Positions 22,700-34,727 of a stretch of DNA of 64,000 nt are shown piece after piece. The notes beneath the pieces are model-generated. The model made no database searches. It was not told the DNA's origin and worked only from the letters and a program-made list of their open reading frames with translations. A program made the translations under genes and the position numbers. Positions within the stretch are counted from its first letter, which is position 1. Every line of letters begins with the position of its first letter. The stretch comes from Branchiostoma floridae (Eukaryota > Chordata > Leptocardii > Amphioxiformes > Branchiostomatidae): positions 1,725,644 to 1,789,643 of the forward strand of contig NC_049989.1 of the NCBI RefSeq assembly GCF_000003815.2, written 5' to 3'.

Positions 22700-24196
22700 A
22701 TGGGTGCAAGAACAACGGTACATCTTGAAGCCATAAATGTGGAATATGCGGACGATATCTCAAGGTACAGAACTATTTCAGTACCTCAGGCCAAAGAAGA
22801 CAAAACACTTGAGGAAGAAACATATCGTCTCGATTTGTGGGCTGATACCAACAACATGCTGCTAAACGGGAAGAAAAGCTATAAATCTGTGTCTGCAGAT
22901 CCGTTCCCAGCTTACAGAGGTTAACCCTTGGGGGGTGGGGGTGCGTTTCGTGGCTCGTCTCCGCAAAAGGTCTGGGCTTCAATCTGGACCAAAATCTTAC
23001 CTTACAAGTACAAGAACAAGTAACTTCAATGGTCACTAAAGCCTCCCGTAGACAATATTTTTGGACCACTCGAAAAGCAAGGGACCAGTGTCGCCAACTT
23101 AGTGACAATATACTTGTCCCCCGAGCGTCCGGTCTTTGAATATGGCCATGTCCTCCTTTAGGTTGTAGAAAGCAACATGAATAGGCAACACAGAGAGTCT
23201 AATAGTGGGCTCTTCGGATAATCCGCCGAGCGGGAAGGCGTGATGTGCCCGACCTACCCACCCTCAAGTCGCAACGTGAGGCGGCTGTCATCAACAGATG
23301 TTGGAAGTTGACCATCCACTACATGTGACCTGGTCCCCCCTTCCAGAAACCCCTGCCACAGGACACTCACTTAGAAACAAATACACTATCTCCACGCCCT
23401 TAAGTAGCCATACACATATTAGAGTCGTGATTCAACAAAAAAATGTTCTTACCATTTTGAGGGAAATTATGGTGTTTTACTTATAACATTCCAATATTCT
23501 TTCTATTTTGAACCAGAAGTTTCTATTGGGAGTCGGTAGGAAGGTCCTAAACAAGGAGGACCAGATGTTCCTGGAGGGTGCTAACCAGACCCTGATGTCT
23601 GACGAGGAGACTTGGGACTGCCAAGATACCTGGCTAGTGCGGCGTTCAAGCTGACGGAGTCAGAGGCAGGACAGAATTATCGTCCTCTGCGATACGGTGA
23701 TGAAGCGTGACAGGAGGAGCACCAAGAGGGTCCGCTCGGAACAGCCGAGCACATGGTCTCCACCCGAGGTTGCAGGTTCTACACAAGAGAGGGAGTTGAC
23801 AGCCAGACAAGGCAAGAAGAAGATAGCAACCCTATACCACCGCCGATAATCAAAGCTGGGCCCTCTCAACTTGAAGTAGACCCATGTGACCACGATAGTC
23901 ACCAAAAGGAGTAAGAGACTCTATACAATAAGAAACTTGAAAAAAAATGTACTATATAATAAGAAACTTGAAAAACACGTACTGGACATAAGTGATCTTA
24001 TACTCGTCTACATGGGTTTCGTGCGGCCCCTTCTTGAGTACGCCTGAGTTTTCTGGCACCCTTGGCTTACCATGGATTCATCATCGAAAGTTGAACGCAT
24101 CCACAAGAGGGCTCTGATGATTATACTTGGACCGGAGCACGTCACTCAAAGAATACTGGAAACTTCGGGTCTTTATCGGCTAGAATCTAGATGAGA
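22700..24196 (+). pseudogene. decayed CR1-like reverse transcriptase remnants
   Basis: At 22,738-22,765 a frame reads VEYADDISRYRTI (RT catalytic motif C with YADD), then LDLWADTNNMLLNGKK, the usual following block. At 23,985-24,190 another stretch gives YMGFVRPLLEYA and later KVERIHKRALMIILG, the post-RT segment of CR1/Jockey-type elements. Both are on the plus strand in the right order with stops and frameshifts between. The intervening 23.5-23.9 kb is open in pieces (SDEETWDCQDTW, KRVRSEQPS) but not identified. This is an old fragment, not a gene. Confidence 0.5.
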
Positions 24197-25080
24197 CCTA
24201 CCTACCTAGATGAGACCACATAGCATTAACTCTCGTCAACTCTGAACAATTCAGTAATCGGCTTCCATCTAGACGGGGACATACTATTAATATGACCAAA
24301 AAAAATGAATTCTCTTACTTCCGATGTAAATCTCTTGAACCAGGACGGAAAAATTTGTGTACAGTAACTCACAACATGACAGTCACCCACAGTGCTGTGC
24401 AATATCCACAGGGAATGTAATGCTACAGCTGTCCCCCATGAAGAGTCACATCCACTGATGTCACCCACGCGCTCCGGTATGCAGCCAGAAAATACACATT
24501 CACATTGCAAACGCACCGATTTGTCGAACGACGATGCGGCCGTGACGCTGTCTCATGCCAGAGAAGCCATAGAAGCAACAACTCATGTTATTGATTCAGA
24601 AATTATGTAGTTGATTCAGAAAACCATGGCTTAGGTAAGGTAATTCCTGGTAAAATCTTACTGCTGCTTGTAACTCTATTCACCTGATAGATACCACTTG
24701 TTGAAAGGAACGAAGCTGCTTAACAGTAGTAGCTTTGATAACGTTTTATAGCACCTGACTTGACTAGAGAGTAAATAGAAATCAGCCGTAGACAACGTGA
24801 GGAAAGGCGCCAGTGTGGTCTCACTGGTAGGGGAGAACACTATGACCAGAATATGACAAGCAGAAAAGGATGGGCACAAGACTGCAAAGGGATGGCGGTA
24901 CCATTCAACTGCAACGACAGGCCATTGTCAGTACTATACACAAAGCTTATGTGTTAAATAAGTACGTAGCCAATGTTTTGACTGATAACACTATGCCAAT
25001 ATTCCCGGTAACAGTGCTAAACCGGGAGTTCAAACCATTGGCAGGATTATGACCAGTCAAAATCAGTTAGGGATAAAGAC
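24197..25080. other. no gene recognised
   Basis: Short frames only. No splice-bounded exon, tandem repeat or terminal repeat was recognised. It may be further decay of the flanking retroelement copies. Confidence 0.35.
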
Positions 25081-26060
25081 GCCAACTTGGATCCTGCTAA
25101 GTCAGCGTGTCCAGGCAATCATTATCAGTACCAAAGATTGCTGAAAGAACTTGCTGACCAGTTAGCTTACCCGCTTGCTCAAATATTTAACAAATCATGG
25201 AATATTGGGAAGCTCCTTAGCAACTGGAAGGATGCACCTGTGACCCCACATATATAGGAAGGATAGGTAGCAGGACCGAGTCTGGTAAGTACATGTCGGT
25301 AACTTCTGCGGTTAGAAATGTGCTGGAATTAATCATTCGTGACAAACTGGTTGATCATTTTATGACAATCTCTTCACTGACGTACAGCATGCATGGTTGT
25401 GGTTCTAAGATGTCATGCGCAACTCAACTGCTTCATGTCATGAATGTTTGGTCCCTTGGCCAGGAGACGGGTAAACCAGTTGGCTCTGTATACCTAGATT
25501 TTAAAAAGGCCTTCGATTCCGTACTCACCAGAGCTTGTTGGTGAAGCCTGAAGCATATGGAATTAGTGGCACACTACTTAAGTGAATACAAGATTTCTTA
25601 GACTAAAGGCGACAGAGTATTAATAAATGGTACACAGTCTGCAATTGGTTAAGTTACAAGTGGAATCTCGCAAGACTGTGTCCTACGTTCAACTTTGTTT
25701 GCTGTCTACATATTGCTCGCTACAAGGAGTGCCGTACAGCTCCAGACTTAGGAAGCAGGAAATGTCCATCGTACAGAAGGGAAAGAGGTGGCATGATACC
25801 AAACTACAAGATCATAACCCATAACGAAAGGATTGAACCCGAAAACTTTTTTTGAGCTAGCAGACCTAGACAAAATAAGTTGTCACAGCTATACGGTCAA
25901 GGTCCCATTAGCTAAATCCACTGTGCAACGTCAGCCATTTTCGACAAGAACAGTACGGATGTGGAACTCCTTACCCCGTGAGGTAGTGAAGGGTGCCGAT
26001 AGTGTAAACAGATTCAAAACAAGATTGGATACATACTGGGAGCAAAGATACCAGGAATGA
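25081..26060 (+). pseudogene. second decayed CR1-like retrotransposon fragment
   Basis: Pieces in order: LLKELADQLAYPLAQIFNKS with NWKDAPVTP (RT start) near 25,140-25,245; GSVYLDFKKAFDSVL (motif A) near 25,480-25,530; and the C-terminal end FSTRTVRMWNSLPREVV with RFKTRLDTYWEQ near 25,930-26,045. Motifs B and C are lost or scrambled between 25.55 and 25.83 kb. Several stops and frameshifts show it is long dead. Confidence 0.6.
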
Positions 26061-28515
26061 AAAGAGGTTGTTTCAACAGGCAGGAAATGTTTTCTACAAC
26101 TATACATCCTCAAGGTATACTTAAGATAAGAACGCATGGTGGACATAAACAGATGACAAAGCAAGATTTCCACCGTGTACGTTACAGTGATAACCTGAAA
26201 TAGTCTTTTTTTGTGTCTAGATCTGTCAGTGATTGGAATCACCTTCCAGAGCATGTTGTAAGTGTCAATTAACAACTTACTGGCATTTAATGCCCATGGG
26301 AAATGCAAATTAATTGAACATGTACAGTATAGTAAAAGAAGGAGGCAGACTATTGTAAATTTGACGGTGGCATAAAGATAGAGAAGGCATGGAGCTCATA
26401 ACGGTCCGCCGCTCTTAGATCTAAACTCACGACGTCATTGCAAATATAGAGCTAGACTGAATCAACATTTGGCAAACATTAAACAAGATTTAAAAAAAAA
26501 ATACCCCAAGGAAAATTACGTAACCTCACCAGATACAACACATAAAGCCAAGCAGCCATCACATAACCTAAAAATGAGTTCAGCATTTGGCGAGGTAGTT
26601 GTGAGTTACACAAGAAAACGACGAAAAACCAAAATACTAACTCATCACACACCTTCAGCTGCACTGGCACAAGTTCCGTAGACCACCACCTTTATATCCT
26701 TTTAATTTCATAGCCATCCGCAACGACATCCGGGTTCCGGTTTGACTGTAAACTCAAACACGAGCAAAAGTATATTAAGTATTAACGTCAACAAATTCAA
26801 TATAAAAATTATATAAAGTAAGCACATTTAAGTAACTTTTTTATATTTCTGCCTTTCTAGCAATGTTGCTAGATTGTAGTGGGTACTTTCTTTTATCTGC
26901 GCATACATATGTATCGTCAAAGGCAGTAAAGCAACATGATCACGTGCAAAGGGCTACACAATTATATCTAATGAGGTGCAGGTGACAGCAACAAGTGTTG
27001 CATTCCCTGGATAGCCAATCACTTGTTTGGACAAATTACATAGTAGCTTCTGGTTGGTGATGCTTTAATTGTATTATTTAGATTAACCTCCACGTTGGGA
27101 CTAGGACATAGTCGACAGTCAAGGTCCATGCATGTATCCATCTGCCACTAAAAAAGTAGTATTCCTAGACTGCTAAAAGCAACAACAAATATCAACAATA
27201 AACGCCTATGTTATCTATAAAAAAACGCTTTTTGTTACTTGGAGGCCAAATTTCGTAATCAAGATTGAAAGAATGAAACGAAATTTGGGCTTGGTAACTT
27301 GGAATATTCCATTCGCGGATTAATATGTACAAAGTACTTTGGTCGAGGAGACTAGGGGTATATCACTGCAGATGTGGATGTCATTGAGTGAAGATGGGTT
27401 ACAGGCTTGCGTCTGTCTTTGTGTTTATGTGAGGTTTTCAAGCCCCAATATTTTGCTACAGTAGTCTGGTGTTGTCGGTGCGTCACATAGTGTTGTTGGT
27501 GATTCTCCCTTTTGAATCAAACCGTTTTATACGGACCTATTATAAAGATTTTTAAGGTTTAAATGAGCAACCTCCTCTCTTGTCATTTATTTCCAGCTTG
27601 GTGGTGCGTCGTCTCAAGGCGACATCTTGGGTGCTTTTGTTGTCAAAGTCTATAGACGGTGCTGTTTTAAGCTTTAATTTTTATTGATTTGTTTCTTGTG
27701 GTATCCAGGTTTTTAACATGCCGGGGCCAGACATCTGACAAAATGTTAGTGAGGTAACCTAATAGCGAATACTGTCTTTGACAATTTAAACGGTGGTGGT
27801 ATTGACTGGGCATGCACTAACACGCTTTCGCCAGTCTTCCTGGATACAGTGTAAGTTTGCAGTTTATTTCAGGCTAGTACCTGTGTTTGCAAGGAACTAA
27901 TCTACTGTACTTTTGCTTTTCGTATCTGGTACTTAAAATGGTGTACCTGTGATGACATAAACACCAGCTGGATTTCTCTCAAAAGGGAGCCATTTCTCCC
28001 ATTTGGTATGATTTGCTGAAAGACAAGTATTTTGCCTCGGCATGAATCACTTGTTAAGCTACATCAGCCCCTTGCTAAACATTTGTCCTAGCGAGTTTAC
28101 TGTTGCGATAACACATCAATCCTAAATAAAAAAAAACTTTGCCTAAATATATGAACTTGCCTTGTAGGTCCATCGCAACTTTTCTGACTTCGTCAAAGCA
28201 ATTTAAATCTTAAACCAAATAAAACATTTCACTTTATTACAGTCTGTAAGGACTATTATGGATGCAGTTGTTCTAGACGTCGATTTTCTAAGAGCTTTTT
28301 CCTTCGTAATAGAATGTTTTACCTCCTGACTATCAGCCCGTTTTTCTGGCTGTCTGCTGCAGAGAAGACTTCCTGACTAGAAATCTTTACCACACTTAAG
28401 ACATGATCCCTTAATATGTAAGGCGAAATCAGACTATTCTCTTTACAACCCACACATCCCGCAGACACTGAGTAGTTATATTTCAGCCATACCATAGGTA
28501 TGGTGAAATATATTG
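26061..28515. other. AT-rich DNA, no gene recognised
   Basis: No credible exon was found. A short imperfect inverted repeat lies at about 27,228-27,310 (ggccaaatttcgt / acgaaatttgggc). Nothing else stands out. Confidence 0.4.
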
Positions 28516-28523
28516 TATTCGTA

Positions 28524-28547
28524 ATGTTTCTTTCTTTCTTTCTTTCT
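28524..28547. repeat. (ttct)n microsatellite
   Basis: About five to six ttct units, with no coding role. Confidence 0.7.
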
Positions 28548-28559
28548 CCTGTCAAATCT

Positions 28560-29150
28560 TCAGAACACGGTATCTCCGTTGTTCCTCAACCGAATGACTT
28601 GAAATTTGGCACAAGGGTAGAGTGGGCCAATACCCTCGGACGTTTTTTCATTTTTTCCATATCTGTCTCTTAAATGATTTTATTAAGGTTTTTTGGTCAT
28701 CTTAAGGCCAAAACTGTATATTTGGGCCCCCTGTACCCTGGTATGATAACCGAATTAGCTGAAATTTGGCACAGATGTGCCTTGATAAGTCCCCCATATA
28801 GATTCAATATCAGTTTTGGTGTACAGTATAACGAAATGCTTATTTTTGCGATTTTTGGTCATTTTTTTACCAAAAAAGGACACTTTTGGCTCCTGTACCT
28901 TGGTTTTAGAACCAGATGACCTGAAATTTAGTATAGGAGTGCCCTAGACATATGCGCACATGGATTCAATAACACTTGAGGTATACAGTACAACAAAATG
29001 CTTAATTTTGCGATTATTTGGCCATTTTATGACCAAAAAATACACTTTTGGCTCTTGTGCTCTGGTTTTAAAACTAAATGACCTAAATTTTGGTAAAAGG
29101 GTGCACTAGATATTTATTCAAATGACACATGTATAATTTTTGTCATAGAC
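28560..29150. repeat. degenerate tandem repeat, about 160-170 bp unit
   Basis: Three to four imperfect copies share 'gacctgaaattt(g/a)g', 'agtataacgaaatgctta', 'ttttgcgatttttggtcatttt' and 'acacttttggctcctgtacctggtttta'. Spacing is about 165 bp. A 61-residue-plus open stretch over it is an artefact of the repeat. Confidence 0.6.
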
Positions 29151-29339
29151 TACGTCAAAATGATATATTTGGGGATTGTTTTGTCATTTTCCAATAGCCA
29201 GAGGGGTCAATGACCTTAAGGTCGTTGACCCCCAGCTGCAGATTGCACCTACTGGCATATATGTCTATTTAATCTAATTAGATAGGTAACCAATCACTTA
29301 GCCTGAATCTATATCCTAAAGAGGGGGGTTGGCAGCCAA

Positions 29340-30090
29340 TCAGTGAGCCCGGTGTTATCTGGAAGAGTCCATTCTTACACGGAGGGGTTCATTTTTTTTA
29401 ATTCATCATTGGACTGGTGAAGTCTTTCAGTGGATGTATTTTTGGATAGGTCTATTTTGCAATTTTACAGAATGTGTGCTGGAAGAGTCTATTCTCGCAC
29501 GGAGGGGGATTTTTCAAAATTCATATTTTGGACTTTGGTGACTTCTAGTTTGTCAAAGTCTTTCAGTAGGGTTATTTTTGGACTGGTCTAATTTGCAATT
29601 TTACATGGGTGTTCTGGAAGAGTCCATTCTTGCATAGAGGGGGCTTTTTCAAAAATCCATTTTTTGGACTTCAGTGATTATGTCCTATTTTAGCGGATGT
29701 ATTTTTGGACTGCTCTACTTCACATGGAAGAGTCCATTTTTTGCACACGGAAGGGGGATTTTTTCAAATTCAGTTTTGAACGGGTGATGATTCAAAATTC
29801 AATTTTTAGTGGAAGTGTTTTAAGACTGGTCTATTATACCTTTTCATGCACTGGGACCTTTTGCTAAATTCAATTTTGGATTTGGTTTCTTATTCAAAAG
29901 GCCAAGGTTTCAGTGGGAGTATTTATGGACTGGTCTATTGTGAAAATTCACATAGGGTGCACTGGAGTCCATTCTTGAACGGGGGAATTTTGTAAGATTC
30001 ATTTTTGGGTTAAACCGTCATTAGTAAAAGTGATTTTTCAAATGGGTGATTTTGAAATAGCCTATTGTTGCATGGGGAGGGAGATGGCTG
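29340..30090. repeat. degenerate tandem repeat, about 110-130 bp unit
   Basis: Five or six imperfect copies of a unit with 'ggaagagtccattcttgcac', 'ggagggggatttttcaaaattca' and 'tatttttggactggtcta'. The copies diverge rightwards. It is unrelated to the repeat just before it. Confidence 0.6.
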
Positions 30091-30129
30091 AAATATGCTG
30101 TATTTGCTCTCAAGCAAATGTCGGCCTTT

Positions 30130-30920
30130 CTAGTTAGACTTATTTTCCTCATCCACATCTTCTACATCTGAATCCAACTGTAATGGTTTGTCTATACCCC
30201 CCTCTGACACATTATCGAACTCCACTACACTCTTCTTTTTCTACCTATTGCTAGGTTTAACCAAAGCGCGAGCATAGGAAGCTGCGCAATCCTTGTTGGT
30301 ATGTCCGGGTTTACCACAGACATTACATCTACTCTCATTGGTACAGTCCTTGATGACATGACCGACCTCGTTACATCTGAAACATCTGACCTGGTTACAG
30401 TCGGACGCGAAATGGCCCTCCTGATTACACCTCAGACACACCAACTTCTGTCCTTCATATTTGACCCAATTATGGTTGATATTGATCCTCAGAGCGTTGG
30501 GAATTGATCTTTCTAGAATCATACGGTGCTTTCTAATGAATTTCTGAATATTCTGATAAGGTGGAGGATACGTTGGGTATTAAACTGACACAACTTTACC
30601 GTATTGTCGCAAAATCGCCTGTACTGTACCATCGGTAAATGTACGCGGGCACTCGGAAACCACCGTTCCCAGGGTATACCCTGAACTTTTACATTTGGAT
30701 ACATATCTCTCATCCCTACCATCAACCCGTTCTTCTTTCCCAAAGAATCCATCGTTACTTCAAATGTCTTTTAAAGCGGACAATTTAGATCTCACCAACA
30801 AGAAAGGAAAACCATGTAATAAGTGTCATGAGCAGTACTCAAGTCCGGTCTTGCTGACGTTCCCGTTATACAGACCGAATCTTTCTCACAAAAGTGAATG
30901 CGTTCGAGGTTGCTGATCTT
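30130..30920 (-). pseudogene. remnant of a retroelement ORF1 (gag-like) with three CCHC zinc knuckles
   Basis: The minus strand encodes three canonical C-x2-C-x4-H-x4-C knuckles in a row (CLRCNQEGHFASDC, CFRCNEVGHVIKDC, CNVCGKPGHTNKDC). Before them is ILERSIPNALRINI and, in shifted frames, SLGKKNGLMVGMRDMYPN and FPFLLVRSKLSALK. After the stop at 30,241 the same frame runs on with an acidic tail (LDSDVEDVDEENKSN) to 30,130, so that stop is a mutation. This is an ORF1-type RNA-binding protein of a non-LTR element with at least one nonsense mutation and two frameshifts. No ORF2 is attached. Confidence 0.65.
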
Positions 30921-30993
30921 TGCTATTGGCGGGTGGAAAACCCAAAGGGGATTCCACCCACTACACCTCGAGGCTACAGGGCACTCAAGGGCC

Positions 30994-31949
30994 TTAACCC
31001 TATTCAGACCGGGGGGGGGGGGCTTTTGAGGCCCGCGCTAACTTTGATGTCCTATAACGCCAGAACGGCTTACGCTAGAGCCACAAAATTTGGTGAGTTT
31101 TCCTAAAATATTGTTGGCAACAATTTTACGAAGTTTGAAAAATTTTCAATTTTTTCTTGTTGCCATGGCAACCGTTTGTTTTCAGGCAGTTTTGCCAAAA
31201 ATCACTATTTTTGGTTCTAACTATGTATTTTTCACATTTATTTGCTATATTACTGCGATTTTGTTACATAAATAAAATCTTATATTATTCAGCATATCTT
31301 TCATAATTATATATGCATAAATTATGCTAATTTGATGACGTCATCAGCCCCAAATCCAAGATGGCGGACCGCATGGCCAGATCAATAATAACAAGCTAAT
31401 TATCCCTTAAAATTTGTAACTACCTGGTATTTTTTCATCAAAAACCATCTAAATGAATGAATTTAGTCTATTTCGATTGCCCTTTGTGATCATTTGTTGC
31501 AAAAAAAGTATTTTTAAAAATTCCAGGTGGTGGATATAATATGGCGGAGCCCAACTCGTATCTTAGATGTGCATGACGTCATTTTATGACGTCATATTGA
31601 CGTCATTGATGTTGCTATTGGCAACGCAAGTCGTAATAAACATTATTATTCTGTTATCTGCACTTGTTGTTACATTTTTGTAGCATAACTTGAAGTTTTC
31701 TGAGAATACCCATTTTTCATGGGTTTGGCCAATGTAATCAAATTGATGACGTCATTTTGACGTCATCTTACGTCAACGTAACGTCAAACGTCACATACTT
31801 GTCAGATATTATGTCGAAATTATGTCCTAAAAATTTAGTGGCCCTACGGCACGTCGTTTTAGAGTTATAGGACTTAGAAGTGGAGGGCCTCAAAAGCCCC
31901 CCCCCCCGGTCCAGGGATGACCAAAAAAGCCCGGTCTGAATAGGGTTAA
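30994..31949. mobile_element. TTAA-flanked (piggyBac-like) non-autonomous element with many TGACGTCA palindromes
   Basis: Left end TTAACCCTATTCAGACCGGG, right end CCCGGTCTGAATAGGGTTAA: matching terminal repeats inside TTAA duplications, each followed by a G/C homopolymer run. The second terminal block repeats 'ggcttttgaggccc' / 'gggcctcaaaagcc' and 'cctataac' / 'gttatagg'. The 956-bp body is non-coding. The octamer TGACGTCA appears six times (31336, 31574, 31587, 31598, 31747, 31758). The left end of a relative lies at 18,835. Confidence 0.7.
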
Positions 31950-33100
31950 CTAACCTCACAGAGCTACCAATAAAAACACTGCAAAAAAAGTGTGGCAATT
32001 AAAATTATTGCCATGGCGACGGTTTTATTGTTTATAAATATTAAGGATTGTTGTTATCAATGGGTTTTAATAGTCGTATTCCATTCGCCTGGCGATTAAT
32101 GTTTAGAGAGCATTGCTGTCAAAAGGGGTTCTCTTGTGAGTGAAGGGTGGACTAATAATGTGAATGCTTCTCATCAATTTTACAAATCAGACCTTCATTT
32201 ACATAAATCATATCATCAGTTGATCATCTTCTCTAGCTAAATAACAATATGCTAGAAATATCAAAGTCTTGGCAAAGAAAGCTATTGTAGTATTTTCTAA
32301 TAATTTATGTAAATGAGACCCTAATTTACTTGATGTATGTCTAATAACGTTCAAATATCGTAGTTGCCAAATGTTGCAAGAATGAAATTATCATCATCAA
32401 CCACTTTGATATTATAACAATTTCTCAATGATTATGCAAATTAGATAACAATTTGTATCATTTTATGTCTATCTATATTTCTCTATTTCTAAATTACATA
32501 TGCTATATGTTTGACTGAGTGTCCTATTACGCGGCTATGAATTAATAACTGATGTAGAGTAATACGCGCACTTACGCCTCTAGATACGGCCGTTTTTCAT
32601 GGTCCGGATGCGGCGCACCACTTAGAGCAAGTCACACATGTTGAACTAGAGTTCCACGACCCCATACCTTCGTCATTAATTATGCAAATAAGGCTCTCAT
32701 TTGCATAAATTATATAACTTGATCATCTCCTTCACCAAACAGACGTGCGCAATATATGTTAAGAAAGGAAGATTTTGTCGCTTTTTCTGATAATTTATGC
32801 AAATAAGGACCTCATTTGCATAATCAATATTCAACGATGTTCACCTGTACATAACTTCCAAATGCTACAAGTATGAAATTCCCGCCATTTACCACAATGA
32901 CATGAAAGCATTTTCTCATTAATTATGCAAATTAGGTCTTTATTTTGCACAATATCTATCTATCAATATTCTCTTTTTAAGTTACAAAGGTCACATGTTG
33001 CAATGGTCCTATAATTGAACTGAGCATGTTTAGACGATTTTCCAATCAATTATGCAAATTAGCTTCCAATCTGCATAATTGATATAGAATTATATGAAGC
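31950..33100. repeat. A/T-rich dispersed repeat block with repeated ATGCAAAT octamers
   Basis: Between 32.43 and 33.06 kb the octamer ATGCAAAT occurs five times and ATTTGCAT twice. Two octamers are paired head-to-head as tatgcaaataaggNNctcatttgcata. The surrounding text repeats loosely every 120-170 bp (phrases like 'aattatgcaaattagg', 'ataacttccaaatg', 'acaagtatgaaatt'). No coding potential was seen. Confidence 0.5.
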
Positions 33101-33530
33101 ATCACGTAACCTATCCACATACTAAAAATCATAACAATCCGTCAACCCCTTCTTGAGTTATTCCCTTTCAAAGTCTGACACTACACCTGTCCTGCAGTTC
33201 CAAAACAAGCCGCTAGGGGGCCCAAACCTATACCACTTACTCACGGCATCAAAAGCTGTCTACAACTTAAAAGTCATAGCCGCAACATGTCCAGAACTCG
33301 AGATATCAAACCAGGAAGTCCCGCTGCAGTACCGTAACAGGCCGCTAGGGGACCCAAAATCTAATCGTTTCCAGGTCTCAACAAGACCTACCCACATACC
33401 GAATATCAATACAATCCATCCAGGCGTTCTAGAGTTATGGTGGTCTTCTACAAACACACCCACATACAAACACTACCCAAAATATAGCGTTCTTTAATGG
33501 CGATGTTAACTATCACATCGCTATCTCACA
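33101..33530. repeat. dispersed repeat containing two CCGCTAGGGG blocks
   Basis: CCGCTAGGGGGCCCAAA at about 33,210 and CCGCTAGGGGACCCAAA at about 33,342 are separated by about 130 bp, each preceded by ctgcagt(t/a)cc. Open frames across it are unsupported. It is the same family as the left edge of the window. Confidence 0.45.
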
Positions 33531-33644
33531 ACCCCACATGTTATACATCATTTAAGCTCAAACAATGCTTGTTTCACACATTAGTTTGCATTTTTGAAAC
33601 AAAGATATCAAGGGTGAAGAAGGCCGCACCAAACTTTCCAAACT

Positions 33645-34230
33645 CCAAACGAACGAACCCGGAAGTGATTTCCACGACTCACGGGTCATTTTCCGAGGAA
33701 CATATTTCAACCATCCTTTATCCCCTGTTTCAAATGTTTACATTTCCATGACCACCATACTACATACTACAATTCTGGTACGTCTGAAGTACTAGGCTTT
33801 TCTCAATTTTGCACGGCGATCAATCGAAAATCGCCTCGCGAGAATACACTGCTGTGCACACGTATATGTGCCCTGGTACCTGGTACGTACGTACTGGAAA
33901 GCATACCCGTGGAGGTAATGGTTCAGTCCGGTATGATGCGCGGCAAAACCCGGAAGTGATTTCCACGACTCACGGGTCATTTTCCGAGGAACATATTTCA
34001 ACAATCCTTTATCCCCTGTTTCAAATGTTAACATGTCCATGACCACAATACTACATACTACAATTCTGGTACGTCTAAAGTCCTAGGCTTTTCTCAATTT
34101 TGCACGGCGATCAATCGAAAATCGCCTCGCGAGAATACACTGCTGTGCACACGTCTGGATAGCATACCCGTGGAGGTAATGGTTCAGTCCGGCATGATGC
34201 GCGGCATGATGCGCGGAAAAAAAATTCCTG
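33645..34230. repeat. two-copy direct tandem duplication of about 300 bp
   Basis: The segment starting aacccggaagtgatttccacg (33,655) is repeated from about 33,950 with few changes. The second copy lacks about 30 bp of the gtacctggtacgtacgt stretch. Its right end then stutters on a short ggcatgatgcgc unit. Twin ORFs in both copies are by-products of the duplication. Confidence 0.7.
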
Positions 34231-34727
34231 AGATGCCTGTACAGTTTTTAGAATTCTTTGCAAATGGTCGCTCACTATACTATTAGGCTCGCCAATCAGG
34301 CGTCGCCAAAATGACCGTGCGACTTTGAAACCTAATCTAGAGATCAGTGGCCTTTCCAGGCACAGCTGACCAAAAACTATGAACACTTCACGGGGCGTTA
34401 TACACCAAAGTAGTAAGTAAAGACAACAGCCATATACTAGTAGGCAGAGATCACCCATACCCCAAAAAGACAGATATGGTCCACTCACATCGGATCCTAG
34501 CCCGGCAAAGAACAGGCAGTAACAGAACCGCAGTAGCTGAAACAGGTACTGCTAAGAACAGATACTCTTTTGACAAAAAGATATTCATATACTGTATTTC
34601 GAGTATTTACTTTGTTCTTCTCAGTCTATGCCCCAAGGCTCCTATCCACTGATACATCCCCCACCGGGGGACCCAGACCAAATCAATTCAGAAATCGGCT
34701 CGGCTCGGTGCAGCACCTCACGACAAC
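34231..34727. other. no gene recognised
   Basis: Minus-strand frames here lack splice signals or domain-like composition. The short motif aggcgtcgccaaaa recurs at 34,300 and 35,826. It may mark the ends of an insertion that carried the CR1 fragment, but this is only a suggestion. Confidence 0.3.

Noticed and set aside
23298-23486. 62-residue frame as a gene
   Set aside because: No homology-like features or splice sites; it lies between retroelement fragments.
32160-33100. CRISPR-like regularly spaced repeats
   Set aside because: Spacing and repeat units are irregular, the genome is animal-like, and no cas genes exist.
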